This document shows positions 8,995 to 17,771 of a stretch of DNA of 64,000 bases, piece after piece (positions within the stretch are counted from its first letter, which is position 1; each line of letters begins with the position of its first letter). The translations under genes and the position numbers were made by a program. The stretch spans positions 1-64,000 of the forward strand of contig NZ_VCNK01000011.1 of assembly GCF_006265095.1 (NCBI RefSeq), given 5' to 3'. The notes beneath the pieces are model-generated. The model had not been told where the DNA came from. It did no database searches and saw nothing but the letters and a program-made list of their open reading frames with translations. Source of the DNA: Phaeobacter sp. B1627 (GTDB lineage Bacteria > Pseudomonadota > Alphaproteobacteria > Rhodobacterales > Rhodobacteraceae).

Positions 8995-9735
8995 ATGGCA
9001 AAGGCAGCACGCAAGACGACATCCCGGACATCCAAATCAAAAGCCGCGCGGTTCAGTCCCCGTGCGCTTTGGGGTCGTTTGCGCCGCCGCCTGTTTCGGG
9101 CCGCGCTTGCGGTGCTTGCGTTCCTGTTCGCTCTGATCCTGCTGTTTTCGGTGGTGAATCCGCCAACCACCCACACGATCTGGTCCGAAAAACGCCGTCT
9201 GGGCGAGGTGGATCGGGAGTGGGTTCCGATCGAACATATCGCACCGGTCCTCGCCCGCTCCGTAGTGGCCGCAGAGGACGCCCGGTTTTGTGCCCATTGG
9301 GGGTTCGATGTGGACGCGATCCGCACCGCGCTGGAGGCCGGGGCCAGTCGTGGCGCATCGACGATCACTCAGCAGGTGGTCAAGAATGTCTTTCTCTGGC
9401 AGGGGCGAAGCTGGGTCCGAAAGGCGCTTGAAACCTTCATCACCCCGGTTGTCGAGGCGACCTGGAGCAAGCGGCGTATCGTCGAGGTCTATCTGAACGT
9501 CGCCGAAATGGGCGAGGGGATCTTTGGGGCTGACGCTGCCGCGCGGCATTATTTCGGGACCGGCCCTGACCGGCTCAGCCCGCAGCAGGCAGCGTTGATC
9601 GCAGCCCTCTTGCCCAATCCCAAAGATCGCTCCGCGGCTCAGCCCGGCAATTTTATGCGCAAAAGGGCCCGTCAGATCGTCGACGGGGCCGCAACCATCG
9701 AGCGTGACGGCCGCGCCGCGTGTTTCGAGCATTGA
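8995..9735 (+). CDS. mtgA: Monofunctional peptidoglycan glycosyltransferase MtgA
   Basis: GT51 transglycosylase that polymerises lipid II into glycan strands at the inner-membrane periplasmic face. The 246-residue protein has a basic N-terminus, one transmembrane segment (about residues 34-56), then the GT51 motifs: VVAAEDARFCAHWG with the catalytic Glu, GASTITQQVVKN, KRRIVEVYLN and the NVAEMGEGIFG motif. No transpeptidase domain follows, so it is monofunctional. A short spacer separates it from the GST gene downstream. Confidence 0.93.
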   Translation: MAKAARKTTSRTSKSKAARFSPRALWGRLRRRLFRAALAVLAFLFALILLFSVVNPPTTHTIWSEKRRLGEVDREWVPIEHIAPVLARSVVAAEDARFCAHWGFDVDAIRTALEAGASRGASTITQQVVKNVFLWQGRSWVRKALETFITPVVEATWSKRRIVEVYLNVAEMGEGIFGADAAARHYFGTGPDRLSPQQAALIAALLPNPKDRSAAQPGNFMRKRARQIVDGAATIERDGRAACFEH

Positions 9736-9803
9736 AGTTTTCGCCCGGGCAAGGCATTGCTTGAGGAAAACGTCCCCCCAATTTCGGAGAGCGCAGGACC
9801 CCA

Positions 9804-10469
9804 ATGGCTCGTCTCTATCATGTCCCCCTGTCCCCATTCTGTCGAAAAGTGCGCCTGTCGCTTGCGGAAAAGAAGATCGAGGTGGAGCTTGTCGAGGAAC
9901 GATATTGGGACAAGGATGCCGATTTCCTGCGCCGAAACCCCGCCGCCAAGGTTCCCGTTCTGCGTCTTGACGGCATGCTGATGGCCGAAAGCGCCGCCAT
10001 CTGCGAATATATCGAAGAAACCCGCCCGGACCCTTCGCTGATGCCAAAGAAACCGGCCGAGCGTTTGGAAGTCCGCAGGTTGGTGAGCTGGTTTGACGAC
10101 AAGTTTCACCGCGAGGTGACGTCAAAGCTGCTCTACGAGCGGGTGAACAAGAAAATGACCGGCGAAGGCTATCCTGACAGCACGAATGTCAAATCCGGAG
10201 CCAAGGCGATCAAATATCACATCGACTACCTGTCCTGGCTGCTGGACCACCGACGTTGGCTGGCGGGGGATCACATGACGCTGGCGGATTTCGCCGCCGC
10301 CGCGCATCTTTCGTCGCTAGACTATATTTCGGATGTGGACTGGAACCGCTCGGCAGTGGTGAAAGACTGGTACGCCAAGATCAAGTCGCGCCCGGCATTC
10401 CGCTCCATTCTCGCTGATCAGGTGCCGGGGTTCAGGCCGCCGTCACACTATGCCGATCTGGATTTCTGA
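9804..10469 (+). CDS. Glutathione S-transferase family protein
   Basis: Two-domain GST of 221 residues. The N-terminal thioredoxin fold begins RLYHVPLSPFCRKVRL, with a Ser/Cys at the glutathione-activating position, and contains the KVPVL cis-Pro loop and the AESAAI loop that binds the gamma-glutamyl group. An all-helical C-terminal domain carries DHMTLADFAAAAHL, the N-capping box region. The substrate is unknown. It ends 28 bp before queG and may be co-transcribed with it. Confidence 0.88.
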   Translation: MARLYHVPLSPFCRKVRLSLAEKKIEVELVEERYWDKDADFLRRNPAAKVPVLRLDGMLMAESAAICEYIEETRPDPSLMPKKPAERLEVRRLVSWFDDKFHREVTSKLLYERVNKKMTGEGYPDSTNVKSGAKAIKYHIDYLSWLLDHRRWLAGDHMTLADFAAAAHLSSLDYISDVDWNRSAVVKDWYAKIKSRPAFRSILADQVPGFRPPSHYADLDF

Positions 10470-10497
10470 GCTGGCGTTGCGCCGAAAGTAGGGCCAA

Positions 10498-11547
10498 ATG
10501 CCCCAATTAGAGCAGGAAGATCTGAAAAATCGTCTGGTTGCACAGGCCCTGAAAGAGGGCTTTGTTGCTGCCCGCATTTGCCGTCCGTGGGATGTCCCGG
10601 ATGTCCCGGCTCGATTGCGGTCCTTTCTGGATGCCGGCTATCACGGCCAGATGTCCTGGATGGAGGAGCGCGCAAACTGGCGCGGGGATCCGGCCGCGCT
10701 TTGGCCAGAGGCAAGGTCGGTGATCATGCTGGCAGAGAGCTACACGCCTGATGAAAACCCGATGGAGGTTGTTGGGCTGCAGGATCGCGCGGCGATCTCG
10801 GTCTATGCCCGGGGCAAGGACTATCACGATCTGGTCAAAAAGCGCTTGAAACGGCTTGCCCGCTGGTTGATCTCCGAGGCTGGCGAGGCGACCCAGGTCA
10901 AGGTTTTTGTGGACACCGCGCCGGTGCCCGAAAAGGCACTGGGGCAGGCGGCCGGTCTGGGTTGGCAGGGCAAGCACACCAATCTTGTGAGCCGGGATTG
11001 GGGGAATTGGGCCTTTTTAGGGTCTATTTTCACCACTCTTGATCTGCCGGACGACCGGGCAGAGCCGGACCGCTGCGGGTCCTGCCGGGCCTGTCTGACG
11101 GCCTGCCCGACGGAGGCGTTTCCCGCCCCCTATCAGCTCGACGGTCGGCGCTGCATTTCCTATCTCACCATCGAGCATAAGGGCCCCATCCCGCTGGAGC
11201 TGCGCAGCAAGCTGGGAAACCGCATCTACGGCTGCGACGATTGTCTCGCAGCCTGTCCCTGGAACAAATTTGCGGTGGAGGCCTCCGATCTGCGATATGC
11301 CGCGCGGGCTGGCACTGTCGCGCCCCCGCTGGCCGAGTTGGCGCAGCTGGACGATGCGACATTTCGGGAAACCTACTCCGGGTCCCCGATCAAGCGCATT
11401 GGCCGGGATCGTTTCGTGCGCAATGTCCTCTATGCCATCGGAAATTCCCGCACCCCCGCCCTCAGGTCGGTGGCTCAGGGGCTGTGTTCCGATCCGGATC
11501 CGGCGGTCGCTGATGCTGCCCGCTGGGCGGTTCAGCGGCTGACATGA
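10498..11547 (+). CDS. queG: Epoxyqueuosine reductase QueG
   Basis: Cobalamin- and 4Fe-4S-dependent enzyme that reduces epoxyqueuosine to queuosine in the wobble position of GUN tRNAs, the last step of queuosine synthesis. The 349-residue protein contains two bacterial ferredoxin-type clusters, [12 protein letters not shown] and [10 protein letters not shown], and the conserved [20 protein letters not shown] stretch. The C-terminal region is HEAT-like. Family length and motif order match. The GST gene lies directly upstream. Confidence 0.95.
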   Translation: MPQLEQEDLKNRLVAQALKEGFVAARICRPWDVPDVPARLRSFLDAGYHGQMSWMEERANWRGDPAALWPEARSVIMLAESYTPDENPMEVVGLQDRAAISVYARGKDYHDLVKKRLKRLARWLISEAGEATQVKVFVDTAPVPEKALGQAAGLGWQGKHTNLVSRDWGNWAFLGSIFTTLDLPDDRAEPDRCGSCRACLTACPTEAFPAPYQLDGRRCISYLTIEHKGPIPLELRSKLGNRIYGCDDCLAACPWNKFAVEASDLRYAARAGTVAPPLAELAQLDDATFRETYSGSPIKRIGRDRFVRNVLYAIGNSRTPALRSVAQGLCSDPDPAVADAARWAVQRLT

Positions 11548-11618
11548 CGCAAATAGGCTGGACGTGACGCCGGAGGTGGCTAAACCCGACAGTCAGGGAC
11601 AGATTAAAAGAGGTTGCA

Positions 11619-13625
11619 ATGGCGCTGTTGCTTGGGGTCGATACAGGTGGCACCTACACCGATGCCGTTCTCATCCGGGACGAGACCGAGGTCGTGGCCA
11701 CGGCTAAATCGCTCACCACCAGACAGGATCTGGCCATCGGCATCGGCGGCGCTGTCCGGGCGGTGCTGGACCAATCCGGCGTGTCGCCGTCAGAGGTGTC
11801 GCTGGCGGCGCTGTCGACAACCCTGGCCACCAATGCGCTGGTGGAGGGGCAGGGCGGCCGGGTGGCGCTGATCTATATCGGATTTGCCGCGTCGGATCTG
11901 GAGCGGCACGGTCTGCGCGAGGCGCTGAAGGGCGATCCGGCATTGATCCTGAGCGGAGGTCACACCCATGCCGGGAGCGAAGCCAACCCTCTCGACACCG
12001 AGGCGCTCCTGTCGTTCCTCGACACTGAAGCCGCCGGCGTGAGCGGTTTTGCCGTTGCGGGTCTGTTTGCCACGCGCAACCCCGCGCATGAAATCGAAGC
12101 CGCCCGGATCATCCAGGCGCGAACGGGCGTGCCGGTTACCAGCTCCCATCAATTGAGCGCAAAGCTCAATGGCCCCAAGCGGGCGCTGACCGCGGTATTG
12201 AACGCGCGTCTGGTCGGCATGATCGATGGCCTGATCGGTCGGGCCGCCGAGACCCTCGACGCGCTCGGCATCCGGGCGCCGATGATGGTTGTGCGCGGGG
12301 ATGGCGCTCTTATGTCGGCAGAGCAGGCGCGTGTCCGTCCCATCGAGACGATCCTGAGCGGACCGGCGGCCTCCATCGTCGGTGCGCGTTGGATGACCGG
12401 CGCGGAGAACGCCATTGTCGCCGATATCGGTGGCACAACGACCGACGTCGCCCTGATTGAACGGGGGCTGCCGAAAATTGATCCCGCCGGTGCGGAGGTT
12501 GGTGGGTTCCGCACCATGGTCGAGGCGGTGGCGATGCGCACGACCGGCCTTGGCGGCGATAGCCAGGTTCATCTCAAGACAGAGGGGCTCGGTGGAGGGG
12601 TGACGCTTGGCCCGCGGCGGGTTCTGCCGGTGTCTTTGATTGCGACCGACGCGCCTGAGGTGGTTCACGCCGCGCTCGATGCACAGCTTCGGGCCACGGT
12701 GGTGGGGGAATACGACGGACGGTTCGTGCGCGCTGTCATCGGTCAGTCGACCGTCGGCCTGACCGAGCGCGAGGCCGCCGTCCTGGCGCGTATCGGGACC
12801 GAGGTTCACCCGCTGGCGGCTGTCCTGCGCAGCCGGATGGAGCAGGGCGCGCTCAGCCGATTGATAGATCGCGGCCTGGTTCAAATGGCCGGCCTCACCC
12901 CCTCGGATGCCAGCCATGCTCTGGGCACTGCGTCAGCCTGGGACCAGGACGCGGCGCAAAAAGCGCTGGACCTCTTTGCGCGTCGCAGGGTTGGCAGCGG
13001 CGACGCGGTGGCAAAAGATGCCGAAACACTGGCGCGGATGATCGTGGATCAATTGACTGAACAGACCGTTCTGACCTTGTTAGAGACTGTTTTTGCAGAA
13101 GAGCAGGCACAGTTTCCCGGTGACCCGCAAGTGCTGGCCGGTCATGTCCTGCTGCAGAGAGGCCTCGCTGGCCACAAGGGGCTCATTGCCATGGATGCCC
13201 GCGTGAATGTGGATGTGATTGGCCTTGGGGCCTCTGCATCCACCTACTACCCTGCGGTGGGTGCGCGTTTGCGGTGCGGGATGATCCTGCCGGAGCACGC
13301 AGGCGTGGCCAATGCCATTGGCGCGGTTGTGGGGCGGATCACGCAGCGACGCAGGGGGACGGTGACATCTCCGTCCGAGGGGCGATTCAGGGTGCATTTT
13401 GACACCGGGCCGCAGGATTTCAATGACAGTGCAGATGCGATGGACGCATTGGAGCAGGACCTCCGGCAGCTTGCCAGCGCAGAGGCCAGGGCCGCAGGCG
13501 CGGGGGACATCCACGTCCATGTCGACCGGGATATCAGAACGGCAGAGGTCGAAGCCCGCAATGTCTTTGTCGAAGCAACGATCACTGTCGAAGCAAGCGG
13601 CCGGCCGCGCGTCGCCCGGGGATAG
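11619..13625 (+). CDS. Hydantoinase/oxoprolinase family protein (HyuA-like subunit)
   Basis: ASKHA-fold ATP-dependent amidohydrolase of 668 residues. The first phosphate-binding loop is GVDTGGTYTDAVL (residues 6-18) and the second is ADIGGTTTDVALIERG (near residue 270), as expected for the HyuA subunit of N-methylhydantoinase, 5-oxoprolinase or acetone carboxylase-type enzymes. The HyuB partner normally found next door is absent here, so the substrate is unclear and the protein may act alone or with a distant partner. The ATG follows a weak AAGAGG site. A hairpin separates it from the convergent msrBA genes. Confidence 0.88.
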   Translation: MALLLGVDTGGTYTDAVLIRDETEVVATAKSLTTRQDLAIGIGGAVRAVLDQSGVSPSEVSLAALSTTLATNALVEGQGGRVALIYIGFAASDLERHGLREALKGDPALILSGGHTHAGSEANPLDTEALLSFLDTEAAGVSGFAVAGLFATRNPAHEIEAARIIQARTGVPVTSSHQLSAKLNGPKRALTAVLNARLVGMIDGLIGRAAETLDALGIRAPMMVVRGDGALMSAEQARVRPIETILSGPAASIVGARWMTGAENAIVADIGGTTTDVALIERGLPKIDPAGAEVGGFRTMVEAVAMRTTGLGGDSQVHLKTEGLGGGVTLGPRRVLPVSLIATDAPEVVHAALDAQLRATVVGEYDGRFVRAVIGQSTVGLTEREAAVLARIGTEVHPLAAVLRSRMEQGALSRLIDRGLVQMAGLTPSDASHALGTASAWDQDAAQKALDLFARRRVGSGDAVAKDAETLARMIVDQLTEQTVLTLLETVFAEEQAQFPGDPQVLAGHVLLQRGLAGHKGLIAMDARVNVDVIGLGASASTYYPAVGARLRCGMILPEHAGVANAIGAVVGRITQRRRGTVTSPSEGRFRVHFDTGPQDFNDSADAMDALEQDLRQLASAEARAAGAGDIHVHVDRDIRTAEVEARNVFVEATITVEASGRPRVARG

Positions 13626-13626
13626 T

Positions 13627-13682
13627 AAAAAGGCACCGGCCCTTTCCCTCGGGATACCCCAATTGGAAAGGGCCGCGGCGCC
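13627..13682 (-). terminator. Terminator of the msrB-msrA operon
   Basis: On the minus strand a long GC-rich stem (core GGAAAGGGCC/GGCCCTTTCC, extended by GGCGCC/GGTGCC pairing) is followed at once by TTTTT. It lies between the convergent msrA and hydantoinase genes and would terminate the leftward msrBA transcript. Confidence 0.75.
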
Positions 13683-13710
13683 TGATCCGAAATTCAGGCT
13701 CTGATCACGG

Positions 13711-14226
13711 CTATTCGGCGGCCTCGGAGCGTTTCGGCAGCACCCAATCCGGCCGGGCAAAATGACAGGTGTAGCCATTCGGGAGACGCTGCAAATAGTC
13801 CTGATGCTCCGGTTCGGCTTCCCAGAATTCACCGGCAGGCTCCAGCTCGGTGACGACTTTGCCGGGCCACAGACCAGAGGCATCGACGTCGGCGATGGTG
13901 TCTTCGGCAACACGCCTCTGATGGTCGTCGACATAGTAGATCGCGGATCGGTAGCTCATCCCCAGATCGTTCCCCTGGCGGTTTTCCGTCGAGGGGTCAT
14001 GGATCTGAAAAAAGAACTCCAGCATCTCGCGGTATGAGGTCAGCGCAGGATCGTAGATGATCTCAATCGCTTCCGCATGGGTTCCGTGATCGCGGTAGGT
14101 CGCGTTGGGAGCATCGCCGCCGGTGTAGCCGACACGCGTGGCCAGCACCCCTTTGCGGTTGCGGATCAGCTCCTGCATGCCCCAGAAACACCCCCCCGCG
14201 AGAACAGCACGTTCGGGTTTGCTCAT
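13711..14226 (-). CDS. msrA: Peptide-methionine (S)-S-oxide reductase MsrA
   Basis: Repairs the S-epimer of oxidised methionine in proteins. The catalytic GCFWG motif sits at residues 12-16 of the 171-residue protein, followed by the typical YTGG and HAEAIEI-type segments. The chosen start (ATG 14224-14226) overlaps the msrB stop in an ATGA and has GGAGG upstream; a longer in-frame extension to 14319 would run through msrB and is rejected. It pairs with msrB, which handles the R-epimer. Confidence 0.95.
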   Translation of the reverse strand: MSKPERAVLAGGCFWGMQELIRNRKGVLATRVGYTGGDAPNATYRDHGTHAEAIEIIYDPALTSYREMLEFFFQIHDPSTENRQGNDLGMSYRSAIYYVDDHQRRVAEDTIADVDASGLWPGKVVTELEPAGEFWEAEPEHQDYLQRLPNGYTCHFARPDWVLPKRSEAAE

Positions 14227-14672
14227 CGGTGATCCTCCACTTGGTGAATATAGGCGCCATAGCCCTCCGCCTCCATGTCGTCGAGATGGATAAAGCGCAG
14301 GGACGCCGAGTTGATACAATAGCGCAAACCGCCCCGGTCGGCCGGCCCGTCAGGAAAGACATGCCCCAAATGGCTGTCCCCATGGGTGGACCTGACCTCT
14401 GTGCGGATCATGCCGAGGCTGCGGTCTTCGATCTCCTGCACATGGGCGGTCTCGATCGGCTTGGTGAAACTCGGCCAGCCACAGCCGCTTTCGAATTTAT
14501 CCGCAGAGGCAAACAACGGCTCGCCCGACACGATATCTACATAGATGCCCGGTTCCGTGTTGTTGAGTAGCTTTCCGGTTCCCGGGCGTTCGGTGCCTGC
14601 GTTCTGGGTGACGTAGAATTCTTCCTCCGACAGTGCAGCGATGGCGTCGGGGTTCTTGAAAAATGTGGTCAT
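14223..14672 (-). CDS. msrB: Peptide-methionine (R)-S-oxide reductase MsrB
   Basis: Reduces methionine-R-sulfoxide. The 149-residue protein has [19 protein letters not shown] and the active-site [10 protein letters not shown] with the catalytic Cys. The zinc-binding CxxC pairs seen in many MsrBs are absent, so this is the zinc-free form. The start at 14672 follows a GGGAGGG ribosome site; ten further in-frame upstream codons are possible but have no such site. First gene of the msrB-msrA pair. Confidence 0.94.
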   Translation of the reverse strand: MTTFFKNPDAIAALSEEEFYVTQNAGTERPGTGKLLNNTEPGIYVDIVSGEPLFASADKFESGCGWPSFTKPIETAHVQEIEDRSLGMIRTEVRSTHGDSHLGHVFPDGPADRGGLRYCINSASLRFIHLDDMEAEGYGAYIHQVEDHR

Positions 14673-14806
14673 CGGGCCCTCCCACTTGATCTTCTGAGCC
14701 AATAGATGGGGTTGGACACTGCGCTTTCAAACTGTGAACCGCAAGAGGGCGGCGACATGAGAGTACCGGCCACCCCGAAAAGTGATCGTCAGCTCCGTCG
14801 GTGATG

Positions 14807-15706
14807 TCATCTTGCGCCTGTGGCCGCCGGCACAACAGATGCCGCAGGTTGCCGCGACAGCTGCACGGCGAGGATGCCGAATGTCACCACACAGACGCCC
14901 ACGACGTCCAGTCTGCCGAGGTTTTCGCCAAGCAGCAGGCTGGCGACGGCGACCCCGAACACCGGATTGAGGAAATGGAACGTGGCCGCGCGGATTGCTC
15001 CGATCCGATTGAGCAACAGCACCCAGATCAGGGTCGCGGCCAATCCCGGTACCAAGGTTGTGTAGGCGAAGGCGAAGACAAGTGGCCATGTCAGCGTGAC
15101 GTGGATGGTCTCAAAGGCGATCGCGGCGGGAAACAGAACGGCCGAGCCAATCAACATCTGCAACCCGACCACCATCATGAAGTTTCCCCCCGATGTGGCA
15201 CCACGCAGGGCAAGGGTGGCGGCCGTCAGCGCAACAACGCCCAATCCACACAGGCCGATCCCCATGAGGTCGACCCCGGCGCTGATCCGGGGAGTCATGA
15301 TCAGCGCAACACCGGCCACCCCGGCCAGCAAGCCCAACGCGCCAAGCGGCCGGATCCTTTCGCGAAACAGCACAACAGACGCAAGGGCCACCAGCAATGG
15401 CATGGTCGAGGCAATGATCGCCGCCAGCGAGGCCTCGATCCACTGCATCGCGACGAAATTCAAGCCGAGATAGAGCGCGTTCTGGCAGATGCCGAACAGG
15501 ATTGTCGCTTTCCACTGGCTCGGGGACAGGCGCCAGGACTGGCCCATCGCGCGCGCGATCATCACACCGATCACGCCAGAGACCAGAAATCGCAGCGCCA
15601 GCGAAAACAATGGCGAGGCGTCCGCCACAATGATCCGCGCGGATGTGAAGGCAGAGGACCACATGAGGGCAAAGGTCAGCCCCATCAGTATTGCTCTCAG
15701 GTCCAT
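14807..15706 (-). CDS. EamA-family (DMT) transporter
   Basis: Drug/metabolite-transporter-superfamily permease of about 299 residues, with the duplicated EamA domain and roughly ten hydrophobic helices. The substrate cannot be inferred; relatives export amino acids or other metabolites. The start MDLRAILMG at 15706 has a strong AGGAAGGG site. The longer in-frame extension to 15811 lacks one and reads through the HU terminator region. Confidence 0.88.
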   Translation of the reverse strand: MDLRAILMGLTFALMWSSAFTSARIIVADASPLFSLALRFLVSGVIGVMIARAMGQSWRLSPSQWKATILFGICQNALYLGLNFVAMQWIEASLAAIIASTMPLLVALASVVLFRERIRPLGALGLLAGVAGVALIMTPRISAGVDLMGIGLCGLGVVALTAATLALRGATSGGNFMMVVGLQMLIGSAVLFPAAIAFETIHVTLTWPLVFAFAYTTLVPGLAATLIWVLLLNRIGAIRAATFHFLNPVFGVAVASLLLGENLGRLDVVGVCVVTFGILAVQLSRQPAASVVPAATGAR

Positions 15707-15813
15707 CCGCCGCCCTTCCTGTGATCTTGGTGGCAGGCTAATCAGGTATCTCTGTGCTGAACAAGGGGGCGTTCCCCCTGAGGGGGGCTGCGGCGCAGGA
15801 AAAGTGATCAACG

Positions 15814-15841
15814 AAAAAGGGCCGCCCCAAAGGGCAGCCCC
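15814..15841 (-). terminator. Terminator downstream of the HU gene
   Basis: On the minus strand the stem GGGCTGCC/GGCGGCCC (one G-U) with a short loop is followed by TTTTTC, 26 bp after the HU stop. Confidence 0.8.
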
Positions 15842-15867
15842 GAAACAAGCACTCGATCACAAAGGGA

Positions 15868-16161
15868 TCAAGCGTCGCCGTTTACGCTGTCTTTCAGCGC
15901 TTTGGCGATGGTCATTTTCACGACCTTATCTGCTTCTTTCATGAACTTCTCACCGGTGGCCGGATTGCGAACTTCACGCTCGGGACGCTCGCGGCAGTAG
16001 ATTTTGCCGACACCGGGCAATGTCACGGCACCACCGCCGGACACTTCACGGGTGATCAGGTTGCAGACGGCATCCAGCGCGGCGCCAGCGGTTTTCTTGT
16101 CGCTGTCCATTTCCTCAGCCAATGCGGCCACAAGCTGAGTTTTGGTCATCGGTTTGGACAT
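15868..16161 (-). CDS. HU family DNA-binding protein
   Basis: Small basic nucleoid protein of 97 residues belonging to the HU/IHF family. The helical N-terminus (TKTQLVAALAEEM) is followed by the beta-arm region, here VGKIYCRERPEREVRNPATGE, which keeps the NPATG turn and places a Pro at the arm that intercalates into DNA. It would dimerise and bend DNA non-specifically. It stands alone between a terminator and a 140-bp upstream spacer. The C-terminal VVKMTIAKALKDSV segment is characteristic of the fold. Confidence 0.93.
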   Translation of the reverse strand: MSKPMTKTQLVAALAEEMDSDKKTAGAALDAVCNLITREVSGGGAVTLPGVGKIYCRERPEREVRNPATGEKFMKEADKVVKMTIAKALKDSVNGDA

Positions 16162-16304
16162 TACTTATTCTCCTAGATACTGCCCAACGTGTTGGGGCCT
16201 CATCGCGTAACTTTAGCGTTATGTTGTAGGACAACACAACGCGTAGCGAAGAAGATCAAGCGTCAATCAACCGATTTTCAGGGGAAAACACCATATTTTC
16301 GCGC

Positions 16305-17771
16305 TTATAGGAAGGCGGTTTCGTCAAAAGAGCGTAGTTTTCGGCTGTGCAGACGTTCAAGCGGCATTGTCCGCAACTGCTCCATTGCTTTTATTCCGAT
16401 CAACAGATGGCGTGAAACCTGGGTCCGGTAGAAGTCCGAGGCCATGCCCGGCAGCTTCAGTTCGCCGTGCAGGGGCTTGTCGGAAATGCACAGAAGCGTC
16501 CCGTAGGGCACCCGGAACCGGTAGCCATTGGCCGCGATTGTGGCGCTTTCCATATCCAGGGCGATGGCGCGCGACTGGCTCAGACGCTGGACCGGGCCGG
16601 ATTGGTCGCGCAATTCCCAATTTCGGTTGTCGTGGCTGGCAACGGTGCCGGTGCGCATGATCCGCTTGAGGTCATAACCTTCAAGACCGGTTTCCTGCTC
16701 CACGGCTTCTTCCAGGGCGACCTGTATTTCCGCCAGCGCCGGGATCGGCACCCAGACCGGCAGGTCATCGTCCAGCACATGGTCTTCGCGCAGGTAAGCA
16801 TGGGCAAGCACGAAATCCCCAAGCGCCTGACTGTTGCGCAGGCCCGCGCAATGCCCCACCATCACCCAGGCATGCGGGCGGAGCACCGCGATATGGTCGG
16901 TCGCGGTTTTTGCGTTCGAGGGGCCGACTCCGATGTTCACCAGGGTGATGCCGCTGCCGTCCGCCCGTTTCAGATGGTAGGTCGGCATCTGCGGCATTTT
17001 TGGCGTCGGAGGCAATTCGGTCGTCGAATCGGTGATTTCGGCATTTCCGGTCGACACAAAACTGGTATAGCCGCTGTCCGGATTGGCCAGTTGTTCACGG
17101 GCATAGGCCTCGAATTCCGTGACGTAGAACTGGTAGTTGGTGAACAACACATGGTTCTGGAAATGATCCGGGTCGGTGGCCGTATAATGAGCCAGCCGCG
17201 CCAGCGAATAGTCCACGCGCTGGGCGGTGAACAGTGACAGCGGACCAACACCATTCTCGGGGATATGGGTTCCGTTGACGATATCGTCATTGGTTGTGGC
17301 CAGATCCGGTACGTCGAACACGTCCCGCAGGGGGAACCGGGCGGCGCCTTCCTGGGGAACGGTCAGGCCCGGGCGCGACGCAACCGCGAAATGGACCGGC
17401 ATCGGGGTCTTTGACACGCCGACCACCACCGGTTGGTCGTGGTTCTTGATCAGCAAACCGATCTGTTGTTCCAGATAGTGCCGGAACAGCTCCGGCCGGG
17501 TGACTGTGGTGGCATAGGTGCCGGGATCCGCCACATGGCCAAAGCTCAACCGGCTGTCCACCTTGGCGTAGGTCGTGGTCGTGAACCGGACTTCGGGATA
17601 GAAGGCCCGCAGACGGCCGCCGGGCGACGCGCCTGCGCTCATCGCGGCGATAAACCCGTCACAGAGAAAATTGGTCGCCGCATCATATAGTTCGATCAGC
17701 CGGGCCACTGCGGCCTTGGGGTCGTTATAGGTCTCATCTGCGGGCAGAAGGGGGGTCTTGATATCACTCAT
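16305..17771 (-). CDS. amn: AMP nucleosidase
   Basis: Hydrolyses AMP to adenine and ribose 5-phosphate, cytoplasmic purine salvage or turnover. The 488-residue length matches the E. coli-type Amn family. The N-terminal half is the Amn-specific domain and the C-terminal half has the nucleoside phosphorylase-like fold, for example VNIGVGPSNAKT and ALDMESATIAANGYRFRVPYGT, with the Glu/Ser nucleoside-binding strip. It overlaps the end of the upstream adenine deaminase gene by 8 bp, so the two are co-transcribed and consecutive in pathway order. Confidence 0.94.
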   Translation of the reverse strand: MSDIKTPLLPADETYNDPKAAVARLIELYDAATNFLCDGFIAAMSAGASPGGRLRAFYPEVRFTTTTYAKVDSRLSFGHVADPGTYATTVTRPELFRHYLEQQIGLLIKNHDQPVVVGVSKTPMPVHFAVASRPGLTVPQEGAARFPLRDVFDVPDLATTNDDIVNGTHIPENGVGPLSLFTAQRVDYSLARLAHYTATDPDHFQNHVLFTNYQFYVTEFEAYAREQLANPDSGYTSFVSTGNAEITDSTTELPPTPKMPQMPTYHLKRADGSGITLVNIGVGPSNAKTATDHIAVLRPHAWVMVGHCAGLRNSQALGDFVLAHAYLREDHVLDDDLPVWVPIPALAEIQVALEEAVEQETGLEGYDLKRIMRTGTVASHDNRNWELRDQSGPVQRLSQSRAIALDMESATIAANGYRFRVPYGTLLCISDKPLHGELKLPGMASDFYRTQVSRHLLIGIKAMEQLRTMPLERLHSRKLRSFDETAFL